DNA of 64,000 bases from the NCBI GenBank assembly GCA_024291935.2, contig CM044326.1, positions 39,078,948-39,142,947 of the forward strand. The letters run 5' to 3'. Every line of letters starts with the position of its first letter. Position 1 is the stretch's first letter. The notes beneath the pieces are model-generated. The model saw nothing but the letters and a program-made list of their open reading frames with translations, ran no database searches and was not told the DNA's origin. This DNA is from Okapia johnstoni. Taxonomy: Eukaryota > Chordata > Mammalia > Artiodactyla > Giraffidae. The position numbers and the translations under genes are program-made. Shown here piece after piece: positions 37,701 through 48,010 of the stretch.

Positions 37701-39104
37701 CATGTGAAGTAATGCATTTGAAAGTCACAATTTCTACAATATTTTCTAAAAGCCTGTAAAACCAGTAAGATTAAGCCTCTTAAATGTTATAACCTGGCCT
37801 TGGTGGGTTTTTTTAATAAATTTGTAAAATTTTTTCCCTGATTCCCAAAAAAGACTTTTTTCCTTATCACCTCTAACAAAGAATGCATAATTAGATATAA
37901 TCTGTACAGTGATAGCTCTGCTACCATATTAAACAGTAAATTGCAATAAGAAGTGGAACAACAGCAACAATTCCAGCAGAAACAGCAAAAGTTTGTTTCT
38001 CTATGTTCCTGACAGTCTATGAAGACTGAAGGCTTAATGGCACTTTTAACACAGCATATGATCACAGTGTCACCCAACACTGGCATTTGTTCAGCTGTTA
38101 TTAATACTTGGTAAGACAATTTGAGGAAAGCAATTAATCTGAAATAAAGCTGTAGTTATCTTAGCTCTACAATTTCTAACTTCATGACTTTTTAAAAAAT
38201 TTTGGATACAACTGACAGAGATAATGGAGTCTCTCTGGGATTCTTGAAACAAGGAGCTGGAACTAAAGGAGACTATCTGCCCCAAACGTGAACAGCAGCA
38301 AGACCGGCAACCTGCAAAGAGAAACTAACTAAATGTACAGAAAGAAACTATAAAGCTATGAAAAAAGGATGGTGCTGCCCTTTGCCCAGTGGCTTTCCAG
38401 TTCTCATTCAGACTGGGTACTGAGCTCCGTTAAGACAATTGTGTCCGGAACATTCCCAAGTCTCAAATTAATAACCCTGCAACTTAATGACATGACTTCC
38501 ATCTAGTGTATCTTCCCACTTAATATATATGGCTTCTTTATCAACACTTCAGTCTATGTGTATGTTTAATATTCACCCTAAACATTGGGCAGTGCGGACA
38601 GCATCTCATTTTCAAGTCGGAGATGGTTCCTTTCTCTTGGGTCAGAGACTCATGGAGAGACAGGAGTAACTGCAAAGAATCGTGGAAATCCATGTACCTC
38701 CATGAAGACTAAACAAACAATACAATTCAAACCAAGCTGACAAAGACGCTGTGGCTAATAAAATTCTTGATAAATTTACCAATGAATGTTACTTAGAAAT
38801 AGTTTCCTGTCGTTAGCATTTATCGTGAATATTAAAAGTCAAACTCTAATTACGGGGGAAGGGCAGATTTCATACCTATGCAGACTCTAGAGAGCTTTTC
38901 TTTCTTTAAGTGTTGTCCACATGTCATCCAGAAAAGACTAGAATGCGCTTGAGTTTGAGCGCAAAGATTTAAGGTGACATTGGGAGAGATGGAGCAATGC
39001 ACGAAATTAGTTCAAAACAACAACTATGGAATGTTAGGTACTTAGATATCATTCAGAAGCTAAGGGGGCAAGATATTAAAGGGCATGGCCCTCTTTACAT
39101 CTTT

Positions 39105-39182
39105 TTTTTTAATTAATTTATTTTAATTGGAGGCTAATTACAATATTGAGGTGTTTTCGTCATACATCAACATGAATCTTCA
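39105..39182 (-). mobile_element. Ruminant L1 3' tip, antisense
   Basis: A fragment of under 80 bp: T tract, TTTAATTGGAGGCTAATTAC, CATACATCAACATGAATCTT. A strongly 5'-truncated ruminant L1 insertion. Confidence 0.75.
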
Positions 39183-40329
39183 CATCTTTATAAAGGCAAG
39201 TAAGAACATATTCACAGGAATTTGGGTCAAAAGAGCCAAATGTATCAGAGTATAAACACATCTAGGTTATACCACCCAGCTAAATGCTTTAGCAGGATTC
39301 CATCTCTTTTCCATATCAGCCTTACACCCTTATTAAAAATTTCCTGTTTTCTACATTTTACCACTAACAGTATAGTTTTTCAAATGGGCCATACACACTT
39401 GACTTCTTGTGTGCTGGGTGCTAGATAACCAAAGTTCAAAAGAATGACCTCTATTAGCTTAAAAGAAAAGTTGCTTCGACAAGACACTGCAATCGCAAGA
39501 GATTCTGCACCCAGCACAGTTCCTGACATACAGTAGGCACAGGACATCTGGTGAATAATCAAGTCTATCTCTGCTCACTCTGAAAAATAAACTCGGCAAA
39601 CATGCAAAATTACTACCAGTCTGAAAAATATTCTCCAGGCCTATTCGGTAATCCATCCATTCTTAAAACTCACGAAGACCAACTGCCATGAAAGCCTCAG
39701 CCACACACACACACAGGCAGCACTTAATTTCCATTAGGTTCAATGCCTGATCTATGAAGATACTAACATTTGCACACTTGCATAAATTCAGGAATCATCC
39801 TTCATTTTGATATAAGGTAAATTTTTAAGCTTTGCCTCATTTCCAATAAGTTTTATTTATCAAATCAAAAATACTTTCAAAGTTTTATTTTTTTAACCAA
39901 AATTCCATTCATAGCACATCATATCTTATTAGGGATGGCTTTAAGGAAAAATATGTACATAGTTGTCAAAATAAAAATCGTATTTTTCTTTACAAGACAT
40001 CTGGGACATTCACTTACATATTTATTATTATTTCACATTAGCTCTCAAAAAAAAAAAAGCTTGGCCTATTTAAGAAATTTAATTTTAGGGTCTGTCAACA
40101 TTTTCAACGCACTACTATTAATTTTAAAATATACAACTTGCACCCTGGAATAGAACTTAGCATAAGCTTTCCACATAACCATTTCCTGAGCACTTACTAA
40201 CTTATTATATGGCAGGTTCTACAAATGTCACATTCCTTCATTTTCTCATTTGTTTAACAAATATCCTCTCACAATTTTTGCTGTGCTTAACATAAGCCGT
40301 TACACTCTAAACCCGGTATTTGCACTAGA

Positions 40330-40539
40330 CTGTTGTTGCTGTTTAGTGGCTAAGTCGCGTCTGACTCTGTGACCCCATGGACAGTAGCCCGTCAGGCTCC
40401 TGTCTATGGGATTTCCCAGGCAAGAATACTGGAGTGGGTTGTCATTTCCTTCTCCAGGGGATCTTCCCGACCCAGGAATCAAATCTGTGCCTCCTACTTG
40501 GCAGGAGGATTCTTTACCACTGACACACCTGGAAGCCCT
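40330..40539 (-). mobile_element. Bov-tA SINE, antisense
   Basis: Antisense copy (TTGTTGCTGTTTAGTGGCTA to ACACCTGGAAGCCC). Target duplications TTTGCACTAGA (40319-40329) and TTCGCACTAGA (40540-40550). Confidence 0.94.
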
Positions 40540-40756
40540 TTCGCACTAGATACTTGTATAATAAATGGACAGTAATGCTTAACACAAGTTTACTGTCACT
40601 AGATTCAAGCTGTGTTACTATTATTATCCCAGAATCCGATGAGCAATGTTGACATGCGCAGAGAACAGCACCTGTAGCAGCTTCAGCAGAGAATCTTGTG
40701 TTAAGCGACTACTGAATTCCCTTCTACAGACAGCTGATGAACATCATCTTATCTTG

Positions 40757-40887
40757 GAGGAGAAAATAGCAACCCAACTCGCCCCAGTATTCTTGCCTGG
40801 GAAATCTCATGGACAGAGGACCCTGGGGAGCTACGGTCCGTGGGGGTCACAAAGAGTGGGATACAGCTGAGGGACTTAACAACATAC
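40757..40887 (+). mobile_element. Bov-tA/Bov-A SINE, 3' part
   Basis: Starts in the body (GGAGGAGAAAATAGCAACCC) and runs to the 3' end (GGGACTTAACAACATA); head absent. Confidence 0.8.
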
Positions 40888-41950
40888 AGAACCCCTGCTG
40901 CCCTTTGAAATTTTTTTGAAACTGTAGATTAAATTCTTCCCCAAAAGTATCACACTCAGCATGTCATGAAAAGTAAGGTGTCTTTATTCTGAACTCTTAA
41001 AAACAAATGCTATCCTACATTTATTTTTAACTCTTGAAAATTTCAGACTCCACAGATGAGCAACTACAGTTTAAAAAAGAAGAAAGAAATGAAGAAACGG
41101 TGATTAATGAGGCTCTTCAACAGCTCCTTAAACGCACCCACCCTCCAAGAGCAGAACTGGTTATTTCCAAGTTGTTCCAAGAAAAGGAGGTGGGGAAGGG
41201 ACAGGAAGAGTCAACACAAAGCAAGAAAAAGAAAAAGAGAGAGACAGTGAAAAATGGGTGGCCTAGTGTCTGCGTCCCCTTCCTCCCTCTCTCTCAACCC
41301 AGAGACTCTGGTACTTTTTCTCTAATTTAAATATCACCTATGAGTTTTGACACCAGAGCCAAAAATTATTTCCACAAAAGGAAAAACTACTTGCTGCCCT
41401 TGAATACGGCTACATCAGCAAAGGGTGCCACCCCATAGCTACGGAAGGGCAACAAAAAACGATCAGAAGGATGCTAAAATCCCTTGTAAAACTCCCACGG
41501 AGCTTCACAGCCTTGAACCTTGCGGTCAAGGGCAAGCAAGCTCTTACCCGGCCTCAGTCGGACACTGACCGGTTACAAAGGCCTGGAACGCGACCCTCTG
41601 GGGAGCAGGCTCCTTCTCCCACCTCAGGTCTCAGCACCAACGTCATCTCCTCTGAGATGCTCTCCATCACCCCTACCACTCCGGCCCACCGTCGCCTAAC
41701 CTATTACTAGGGAGCTTTTCAGCATCTGCAAATGGTCCTATTTGCTTCTATTCCGTTTCCCCTGCAGAGTGCGAGCTTCGAGAGGGTGGAAGGACCCCGG
41801 CGGTCCAGGCGGGCCTTACAGGCGCCATCTCCCAGACCAGGCCCGAGCTACCAGGCCGCGGCGCGCGTCTGACCGGCCTACGTGCCGTCCAGAACGGGAG
41901 GCTGAGCCTCGGGGACCCACCCGGCCGGTGCAGGAAGCCCAGGGCCGCAG

Positions 41951-41996
41951 CGGGACCTGAGGGCGCCCCGGCGGGACCTGAGGGCGCCCCGGCGGG
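41951..41996. repeat. 21-bp tandem duplication within the CpG island
   Basis: CGGGACCTGAGGGCGCCCC plus GG occurs twice head to tail (41951-41971, 41972-41992), and the next bases start a third copy. It lies just inside VRK1 intron 1, 120-160 bp downstream of the exon 1 donor. Such a GC-rich repeat could vary in copy number. Confidence 0.85.
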
Positions 41997-42111
41997 AGAG
42001 GACGCCGGCGCCGCGCCGAGGGCACGGCCGCCCGGCCGCCCCACGCTAGCCCAGCTCCCCGGCCCCCCCTCCGCGGCCCCCGCTCGGCGCCGGCGCCCTC
42101 GGACCGCTTAC

Positions 42112-42180
42112 CGCGCGGCCGCCTTGCCCCAAGCCGCAGACGGTCGCCTTCTGCCCAGTACGAACTTCCCGCCGCTTTCG
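42112..42180 (-). other. VRK1: VRK1 non-coding exon 1 (5' UTR), start approximate
   Basis: Inferred first exon of VRK1. On the minus strand a strong donor, GTAAGC, begins at 42111, so the exon ends at 42112. It lies in the CpG island, on the correct strand, upstream of the exon that carries the ATG and only five bases of UTR. An upstream non-coding exon is therefore required. The transcription start is not visible. I place it 60-80 bp downstream of the CCAAT box at 42245-42241, so the upstream edge is a guess and may be dispersed, as is usual for CpG-island promoters. Confidence 0.6.
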
Positions 42181-42240
42181 CCGACTCGCAACGCCGCAGC
42201 AGCGCCGGCCCCCTCACACCCTGCAGTATGGGGCCTTCCC

Positions 42241-42245
42241 ATTGG
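42241..42245 (-). promoter_or_regulatory. CCAAT box (NF-Y type) of VRK1
   Basis: ATTGG on the plus strand, so CCAAT on the VRK1 strand, 130 bp upstream of the exon 1 donor. Position and orientation suit NF-Y binding 60-100 bp before a CpG-island start site. Confidence 0.6.
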
Positions 42246-42364
42246 CTCAGGGGAAACGGAGAGGCGGAGCGAGCGGGAACGCGCCGGGTGGGCGGAGCCC
42301 GCGCTGGCTCCCGGCGGCTCCCCAGGAATGCCGGGAGCCGCGGGCCGGCCCTCGCAATGCGTGC

Positions 42365-42440
42365 TGGGAAATGGAGTCTTTCACTGGCAAAGCGATATCG
42401 CGTTGGCTTGGCCCCCGTGGGCCTCTGGGAAATGCGGTCT
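42365..42440 (+). promoter_or_regulatory. Paired TGGGAAATG-GTCT motifs, ZNF143/THAP11-like
   Basis: TGGGAAATGGAGTCT at 42365-42379 and TGGGAAATGCGGTCT at 42426-42440 differ at two of 15 positions and start 61 bp apart. They resemble the reverse complement of the conserved mammalian promoter motif ACTAYRNNNCCCR, bound by ZNF143 and THAP11. The first copy misses that consensus at one position and the second at two. They lie 250-330 bp upstream of the exon 1 donor. Confidence 0.5.
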
Positions 42441-42669
42441 ACAGCCTCTGAGTCGGTTCTTGTGGTCAGATGCTGTCCCTGTGAAAGCCCTAGGAACCAA
42501 AATAAATATCGCCCGTTTTCGCAGTAGCTTGAGTCATTAAATAATGTGTTGAAAAGAGTTGGATGTAAAAGAAGCCTATATTCCCGTTTGGCCAGGTGGT
42601 GCTTCTGTTTTCCCACCTCCTGGTCCACACCCTGCACGCTTGTCACATAGCCACTTGGTTCAGTATATT

Positions 42670-42865
42670 AGGGCCTGACTCTGGGAGTAAACAGCTCGCG
42701 ACCAAATCCCGGCTCCTCCATTCTGTAACTTTGTAAACTAAATGATTTAACCCCTATGAGTCTCAATTTCCTGTTTTTGTCAGGAGTAAGTGAGATATCC
42801 TAGAGACAGGGCTTTGTCCGTAGTAAATGCTCAATAAACAGCAGAGAGTATTATTCTGTCCACTC
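42670..42865 (+). mobile_element. MIR SINE
   Basis: Sense MIR: CTGTAACTTTGTAAACTAAA, ATGAGTCTCAATTTCCTG, and the end AGTAAATGCTCAATAAACAG. It is the first repeat upstream of the VRK1 CpG island. Confidence 0.78.
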
Positions 42866-43887
42866 ATAGCCATGAGTCTAAATCCCGTCTGTCAAAGCCT
42901 GTATCCATGCCTACCTAATCTGTGTATTCCATCCGTAATTCTCTTATGCCACAGTTTGCTTTGGGATTCTAATCAGTTGTCTAAGCCTCTGTAAACCGTA
43001 TCCATGAGAAGGTAAGTTTACTGAGGGCAGTGATGCTGTTCTACGTCAAACTCATCAAAATCATAGGCGGAGGGAGATTCACAATGAAACTAATGAGGCT
43101 TAAGCACATGTCTCATCCAAAGCCTTCTGTTAACCGTTTTGGTGGGTTTTTCTTTTTTTCTTTTTTTTGCCAAGGTAAAATATTGTTTATAATTTTCTTT
43201 AAACAGACCCCCAAAATTGTGTGAACTTCAGGCCACACAGAACCTGGAATCCCTGTCCACTGGTCAGTGCAGTATTATGACTGTTGAGGTGCATTTGCCC
43301 CTCCAGATACCCTCACATGCTCCAGATGCTCCCCCAGCCTGCCCTCCGCCCCTAGAGGTTGAGCTGTCCAAACCACTACCAGGCTCCTGTGCGCCAGCCT
43401 CCTGGTGGATTTGGCCAGTAGGGAAGCCCACAGAGGAGTGGAAGGAAAGAGAGATGTTGCTGAAAGTGTGTATCCCCCTGGATCCTGGCTGGCAAGGTCC
43501 CCTGCTGTCGGCTGGGCCCTCGGCTGAAGGCCACTGCTGCCTGGCCCTCCTCTCCAGCTTGCAGTGACAGCCCCCTCCCTCTGTGCCTCAGACCTGCAGC
43601 TGATAAGCCCAGGACCACGGCTGTGCCAAGGTTACTGCTCCATCCCCATGGTTCCCACCCTCACACTTTAGCCAGTAGTCTCAGTGCAAATAAACCCTCT
43701 GCAGATAAACTCTGTTTTAAATGTGTCATCTGCTTCTTGTGCAGACTCGGATGAAAACACATGCAGAAAATGAGGACTCAGTGAATACTTGTCAGCGAAG
43801 AAGCCTCAAGATTTACACATCTCACGGGGGTGGAATCCCCCAGCAGGAATCTGTGGCCAAAATCCATTGAGAGAAAGACAGTCTACA

Positions 43888-43976
43888 TATGCACACACAC
43901 ATATGCACACGCACACACACACACATATACACATATGTGCACACACATAGACACACTACATACTTACACATGTATA

Positions 43977-44010
<34 letters not shown>

Positions 44011-44011
44011 G
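43888..44011. repeat. Compound CA microsatellite
   Basis: About 120 bp of imperfect CACA/CATA repeats ending in about 15 pure CA units (43980-44010). Open frames here are low-complexity artefacts. Confidence 0.95.
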
Positions 44012-44585
44012 GAGGAGTCTTGGAATAGGACTTATTTGTCACACCATCACCATTTTCCCCTAACTTCTCCATACATGTGCAAAGTGTCCCTTCTTTCACA
44101 CCAGGTTGAAAACTGGCTGGCCTTGAAATACACTTAAATCAACAGGACCTGGAGTATTCCAAGGTGAGAATGGAAGGCATTTATTCTGCAGCTCATGGCT
44201 CCCTCACCCTCACTCAGATGACTTGCTGTTAAACAATGCTTAGATGCAACCATGCGCCAAGGCAATTGACAACATCTTCAACACCACCGGTGTTGAGATG
44301 TCCAACCGGTGGAGAGCATGGCAGGACATCAGTCCACACTGCTCTCACAGACACTGTGTGTCTTACTGTGTATCTACTGTAGGTACAGTTACAGCCCTGG
44401 GACACAGGAGCCCTCAAAGGATGTTTATGCATTGATACCTTGGTATCAAGATCAGGGTTCTGCAGAAGATGAGGGCTTGATGGGTCTGGGCTTTAGAATT
44501 TAAGAATTGAACTTGAAGGAAAAGTTCCTGAGTATAGTCTGGCCATATATTCAAAAATATCTATACCATCCAAACAAATGTTTGC

Positions 44586-44775
44586 TGTTGTTCGGTCACT
44601 AAGTTGTATTTGACTCTTTGCGACTCCATGGACTGCTCATGTCCATTGAGTCAGTGATGCCATCCAACCAGGTTATCCTCTGTCATGCTAAAATCGTCCC
44701 CTTCTCCTCCTGCCCTAAATCTTTCTCAGCATCAGAAGTTTTTCCAGTGAGTTGGCTCTTCACAATCAGGTGTGA
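44586..44775 (-). mobile_element. BovB 3' end, antisense
   Basis: Complement of the BovB 3' end: GTCACTAAGTTGTATTTGAC, GAGTCAGTGATGCCATCCAA, GTGAGTTGGCTCTTCACAAT. Heavily 5'-truncated. Confidence 0.85.
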
Positions 44776-45809
44776 CCAGGAGTTGGACTAAACTCTGGGA
44801 ACTCTGGGGTTTCCAATTTAATGATTGTTTACAGAGGTCTTACTATGTATTAGGCACTGCACTTTTTCACATGCACTATCTCCGTTCCTAAAAAGGAACA
44901 AGAATCAAAAACTTTATGAGATTCCAGGCCACCTGAATCTACTTCCAACTTCCAAATGTTTTTTTTTTTCTTTTACTGTCCCTTTATGCATAGCCTCAGT
45001 ACATGAGGATACTTCTTAGAGGGAACTAATTTCAATGCTGTGATAGAGATTTATGGAAGATGTTGGCTTTTAGTTGGGTAAGGAGATTCTTGCACAATGG
45101 ATCATGGTAGATAAAGCAAGGTGAGTCATGAGTGAGTTCGGCCTGATGAATATATTTTTTTCCTGCTGCCTGGCAAGAACAGACCAGCTGAAAATCTATG
45201 CAAGGAATCTGTGTTGATTTGCCACATAGTCAGGCTCTGGAGTGCCCTTCTTTATTTCCAGGCACTCTCCAACCCTGATAACATGAGTATAAAGACACAG
45301 ACGGAGAACAATAATACAGGGAACTTTGGGAAAGGGAGAGGAGATTGGTAGTTGCTAGATCATAACAGAAGTTCAGTCTGTGAAGTTCAAACAAGCATGA
45401 ATGTCATTAGCAAGCAACACTGCCCTGGCAGGCTTCAGCAGATGCTGGACCTAACAATGAGTCAGTTTATAAACTGAGTCCTTGCCCTTGTTGTTTCCAT
45501 CTGTAGAATGAGCACAATCATCCTGATCAACCAGTTCCACACCTTCCAAGGCCAATGAGAGGTAGACGAGGTTGTGTCTGAGAAGGGCTTTGATCTTCAT
45601 GAAACAAAGCTGCTAGGGTGTCCTTGCTCAGTGTAGGCATCCTAACAACAACCCAAGAAATTATTACCTCCTGGGGGGAGGAAAAAGGGAGAGGAACATG
45701 GAACAGAATATGTTCAGAAGTCTTCTGAGTGCCCTGGCCCAGGTTCCTACTCCTCCATCCCCTTTTGATCTCATCCCAGGGGTCCAGAGCCCCTATTTCC
45801 ATTTTAACA

Positions 45810-46115
45810 AGGACTTTTGAGCACTTACCATGTGCCAACCATTTGATACAGTGGTTGATACAATGATACAATCTACAGTATCCTTACAGATTTATAATCC
45901 AGACATGATTATAGACATGATTACAAATTCTAGTAACTATGATTTTTATGAGCATTTATTATATGCTGGAAAACTATCTCATGTAACTCCGAGAGGTAGG
46001 TAATATAATCCCTAGTGTCCAGATGAGGATACAAAATTGCAGAGAAATGAAATGATTTGTTCTAGGTTGTACTGCTAGTGGCAGCCGATAGGGCTGGCTG
46101 ACTCTAAATCCATCT
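45810..46115 (-). mobile_element. Two antisense MIR/L2-type fragments
   Basis: GAGCACTTACCATGTGCCAA near 45820 and GAGCATTTATTATATGCTGG near 45951, the second followed by GAGAGGTAGGTAATATAATC and AGATGAGGATACAAAATTGC. The second is a clear MIR. Confidence 0.62.
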
Positions 46116-46337
46116 TGGTATCAATCATAGCTGTTGACTCTCAGAAGATGTAATGAGATAATATGGTGGCACTTAGACTCCGTGCACTAAGAATGCAGGA
46201 AGAACACACACTGTTCTGCCAGGCCTCATAGTCAAGGTAACACTGACCTAGTTACTCAGTTGAACTAATCTAGCAACTCTCACAATAGGACAGATAGGTT
46301 CTTTTGGATTTAATGATACAATAATCAATGATTACAT

Positions 46338-46545
46338 GCTTCCCTAGTGGCTCAGTGGTAAAGAACTTGTCTGCCAATGCAGGAGCCACGGTTCAATCCC
46401 TGAGTCAGGAAGATCCCCTGGAGAAGGAAATGGCAACCCACTCGAGTATTCTTGCCTGGAGAATCCCATAGACAGAGGAGCCTAGAGAGTTACGGTCCAT
46501 GAGGTTGCAAAGAGTCAGACACGACGGAGCAACTAACACACTGAG
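46338..46545 (+). mobile_element. Bov-tA SINE
   Basis: Sense copy (GCTTCCCTAGTGGCTCAGTG to CGACGGAGCAACTAACACAC). No clear target duplication. Confidence 0.92.
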
Positions 46546-46624
46546 GTCAGAAGTGGATAAATAAGGCTTTAAAGTCCTAGGAAAATGTTTCCTTCTCCTT
46601 TCCTTCATCCTGATAAGGATGACA

Positions 46625-46659
46625 TTGATGATGATGATGATAATGATAATGATGATGGC
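46625..46659. repeat. GAT/AAT trinucleotide repeat
   Basis: Imperfect GAT units with two AAT interruptions, directly before an antisense MIR, like the repeat at 33185. Confidence 0.92.
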
Positions 46660-46868
46660 AGCATCCATTTATTAAATTTTAAGCACTTTACAGGAATTGT
46701 GTAATAATTTACAAACATTTCAAGAAACCTTCACAATAACCCTTGGAGTTTGATATTATCCCTCCCCCGACTACAGAGATAAAGAAATTAAAGCTCAGAG
46801 AAGGTAAGTAACTGACTCAAGGTCACACAACTAGTGATTGATACATTTGGGCTTTAAGCCAAGGTTTA
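46660..46868 (-). mobile_element. MIR SINE, antisense
   Basis: AAGCACTTTACAGGAATTGT, CCCTTGGAGTTTGATATTAT, AAGCTCAGAGAAGGTAAGTA, TCAAGGTCACACAACTAGTG in antisense MIR order. Confidence 0.8.
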
Positions 46869-47179
46869 GACTGATCCAGAAGACCAAACATTTAATTGCT
46901 CTCCATGAGGTGCACTAACCATTCATCATTTCATGTGTTTGCATCTCCTGAGCAGGTTTTAAAGATGCCATAGTTATTTGCCTTCCCCAAGATTTGAGAG
47001 ATTAATGGTACAGAAAAATTTAATGTGTGAGCCTCTGAGAGTGATTGAAATATTTCACACTGTGCTGGTGAAACTCCCTGAGCTGAGGATGATGTGAGTG
47101 GCCAGTGGATGGTTTGCTTTCTGTCCACTTGTTGGGAGGAGTGGCAGATATGGTACTGAGACACACACATTTCTACTGC

Positions 47180-48010
47180 CTTCTACTGTCATTTCCTGCT
47201 GCAGAGGCTGCAAATCTAAAAGCTGTGTTTCCCAGGCATCCTAGTGCTTAGGATTCTGGATGTAAATTAGTTCCTCCCATGAGATTCCTCAAGGAAGATT
47301 TGGAGGCAAAGTGAAGTGTCAGTACAGTCATGGAGTCTTGGGATTTGTCTGCAGCAATGTCCCAGTGCCATGCGTGTAATGCCATGCATGTCAGAAGGTA
47401 GTTGTGTTGGTGGCAGTAGGAGCTTCCTGGTTGATGGGTGGTGGGTACAATTGTGAGTGCATTCTAAAGAATTTAGCCTTGCCCAAAAACAGCTCTGGCC
47501 TTTGTCCTCAGCAAGGTGATCTCCAAGACCTTGGAATGTCAGTTAGGAGTGTCTATGTTTGCTTGGGAACCTTGGGTCACCAGATTGTCCCACAATATGA
47601 CTTAGTGTGGTAGCTGGCCATGCTAGAAGGATCAATAATGCAATTTATGTGGATTCTTTGGGTCACATGGTATTGGTCAACCTCTGGAGGGACCACTGAC
47701 TGAGATCAGCAGATGGACAATGAATCATACGTTTGTGATGGAGCCCCAGTAAAAGCCCTGGACACTGAGGCTTAGGTGGCTGGTTGGTAATACTCCACAT
47801 GCATGGTCACACATTGATGCTGGGAAGGTAGAACTGTCCTAGCCCCACTGGAGAGGAGCTCCACATTCAGAAACCTCTTGGGCTCTGCTTTTGCCCTTGC
47901 AGCTTTAATCTGCATCCTTTCCCTACAATAAAATATATCCATGAGTACAGCAGCTTCTGGTGAGTTTCATGAGTTCTTCTAGTAAATTATCAAAACTGAG
48001 GGTGGTTTGG
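47180..48010 (+). mobile_element. ERVL-type LTR, left of nested L1
   Basis: LTR-like layout: GCAATTTATGTGGATTCTTT, GATGGAGCCCCAGTAAAAGC, CTTTAATCTGCATCCTTTCC, a polyadenylation-like AATAAAAT at 47928-47935, then CATGAGTACAGCAGCTTCTG. It is cut by an L1 insertion and resumes at 51573. A solitary LTR with no coding frame; family assignment is from memory. Confidence 0.6.

Larger units (their letters stand above)
9394..42111 (-). other. VRK1: VRK1 intron 1 (about 32.7 kb)
   Basis: Runs from the GTAAGC donor (42111) to the TTACAG acceptor ending at 9394. Its repeats are listed separately. Stretches with nothing I recognise: 9394-10400, 15350-17690, 21285-21940, 22420-23090, 23600-24880, 26190-27840, 29060-30000, 31830-32870, 33400-34580, 38000-39100, 39190-40310 and 40890-41750. 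The part 10430-12230 may be old L1-lineage sequence leading into the L1 3' end that follows it, but I could not confirm this. No coding exon is apparent; large first introns are usual for this gene. Confidence 0.85.
41760..42460 (-). promoter_or_regulatory. VRK1: CpG-island promoter of VRK1
   Basis: About 700 bp of strongly GC- and CpG-rich DNA in an otherwise AT-rich region. It contains the donor of VRK1 exon 1. Upstream of the inferred start on the minus strand are a CCAAT box (42245-42241), a GC-box-like GGGTGGGCGGAG on the plus strand (42286-42297), an E2F-like GCGGGAA (42273-42279) and two TGGGAAATG-type motifs further upstream. There is no TATA box. This is the architecture of a housekeeping, cell-cycle-linked gene, which suits VRK1. 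Open frames across it on both strands are by-products of GC richness. Confidence 0.88.

Noticed and set aside
41034..41330. 98-codon lysine/glutamate-rich frame in intron 1
   Set aside because: Composition follows the purine-rich DNA, with no recognised domain and no splice-site support.
41816..42646. 276-codon minus-strand open frame over the CpG island
   Set aside because: Arginine/proline/glycine-rich product of GC-rich DNA. It crosses the inferred VRK1 exon 1 and its donor, has no recognisable domain, and has overlapping shadows on the other strand.
44275..44303. Hairpin CAACACC-ACC-GGTGTTG near CATCT/GATG
   Set aside because: Short stem with a 3-base loop and a bulge, which can be expected by chance in 64 kb.
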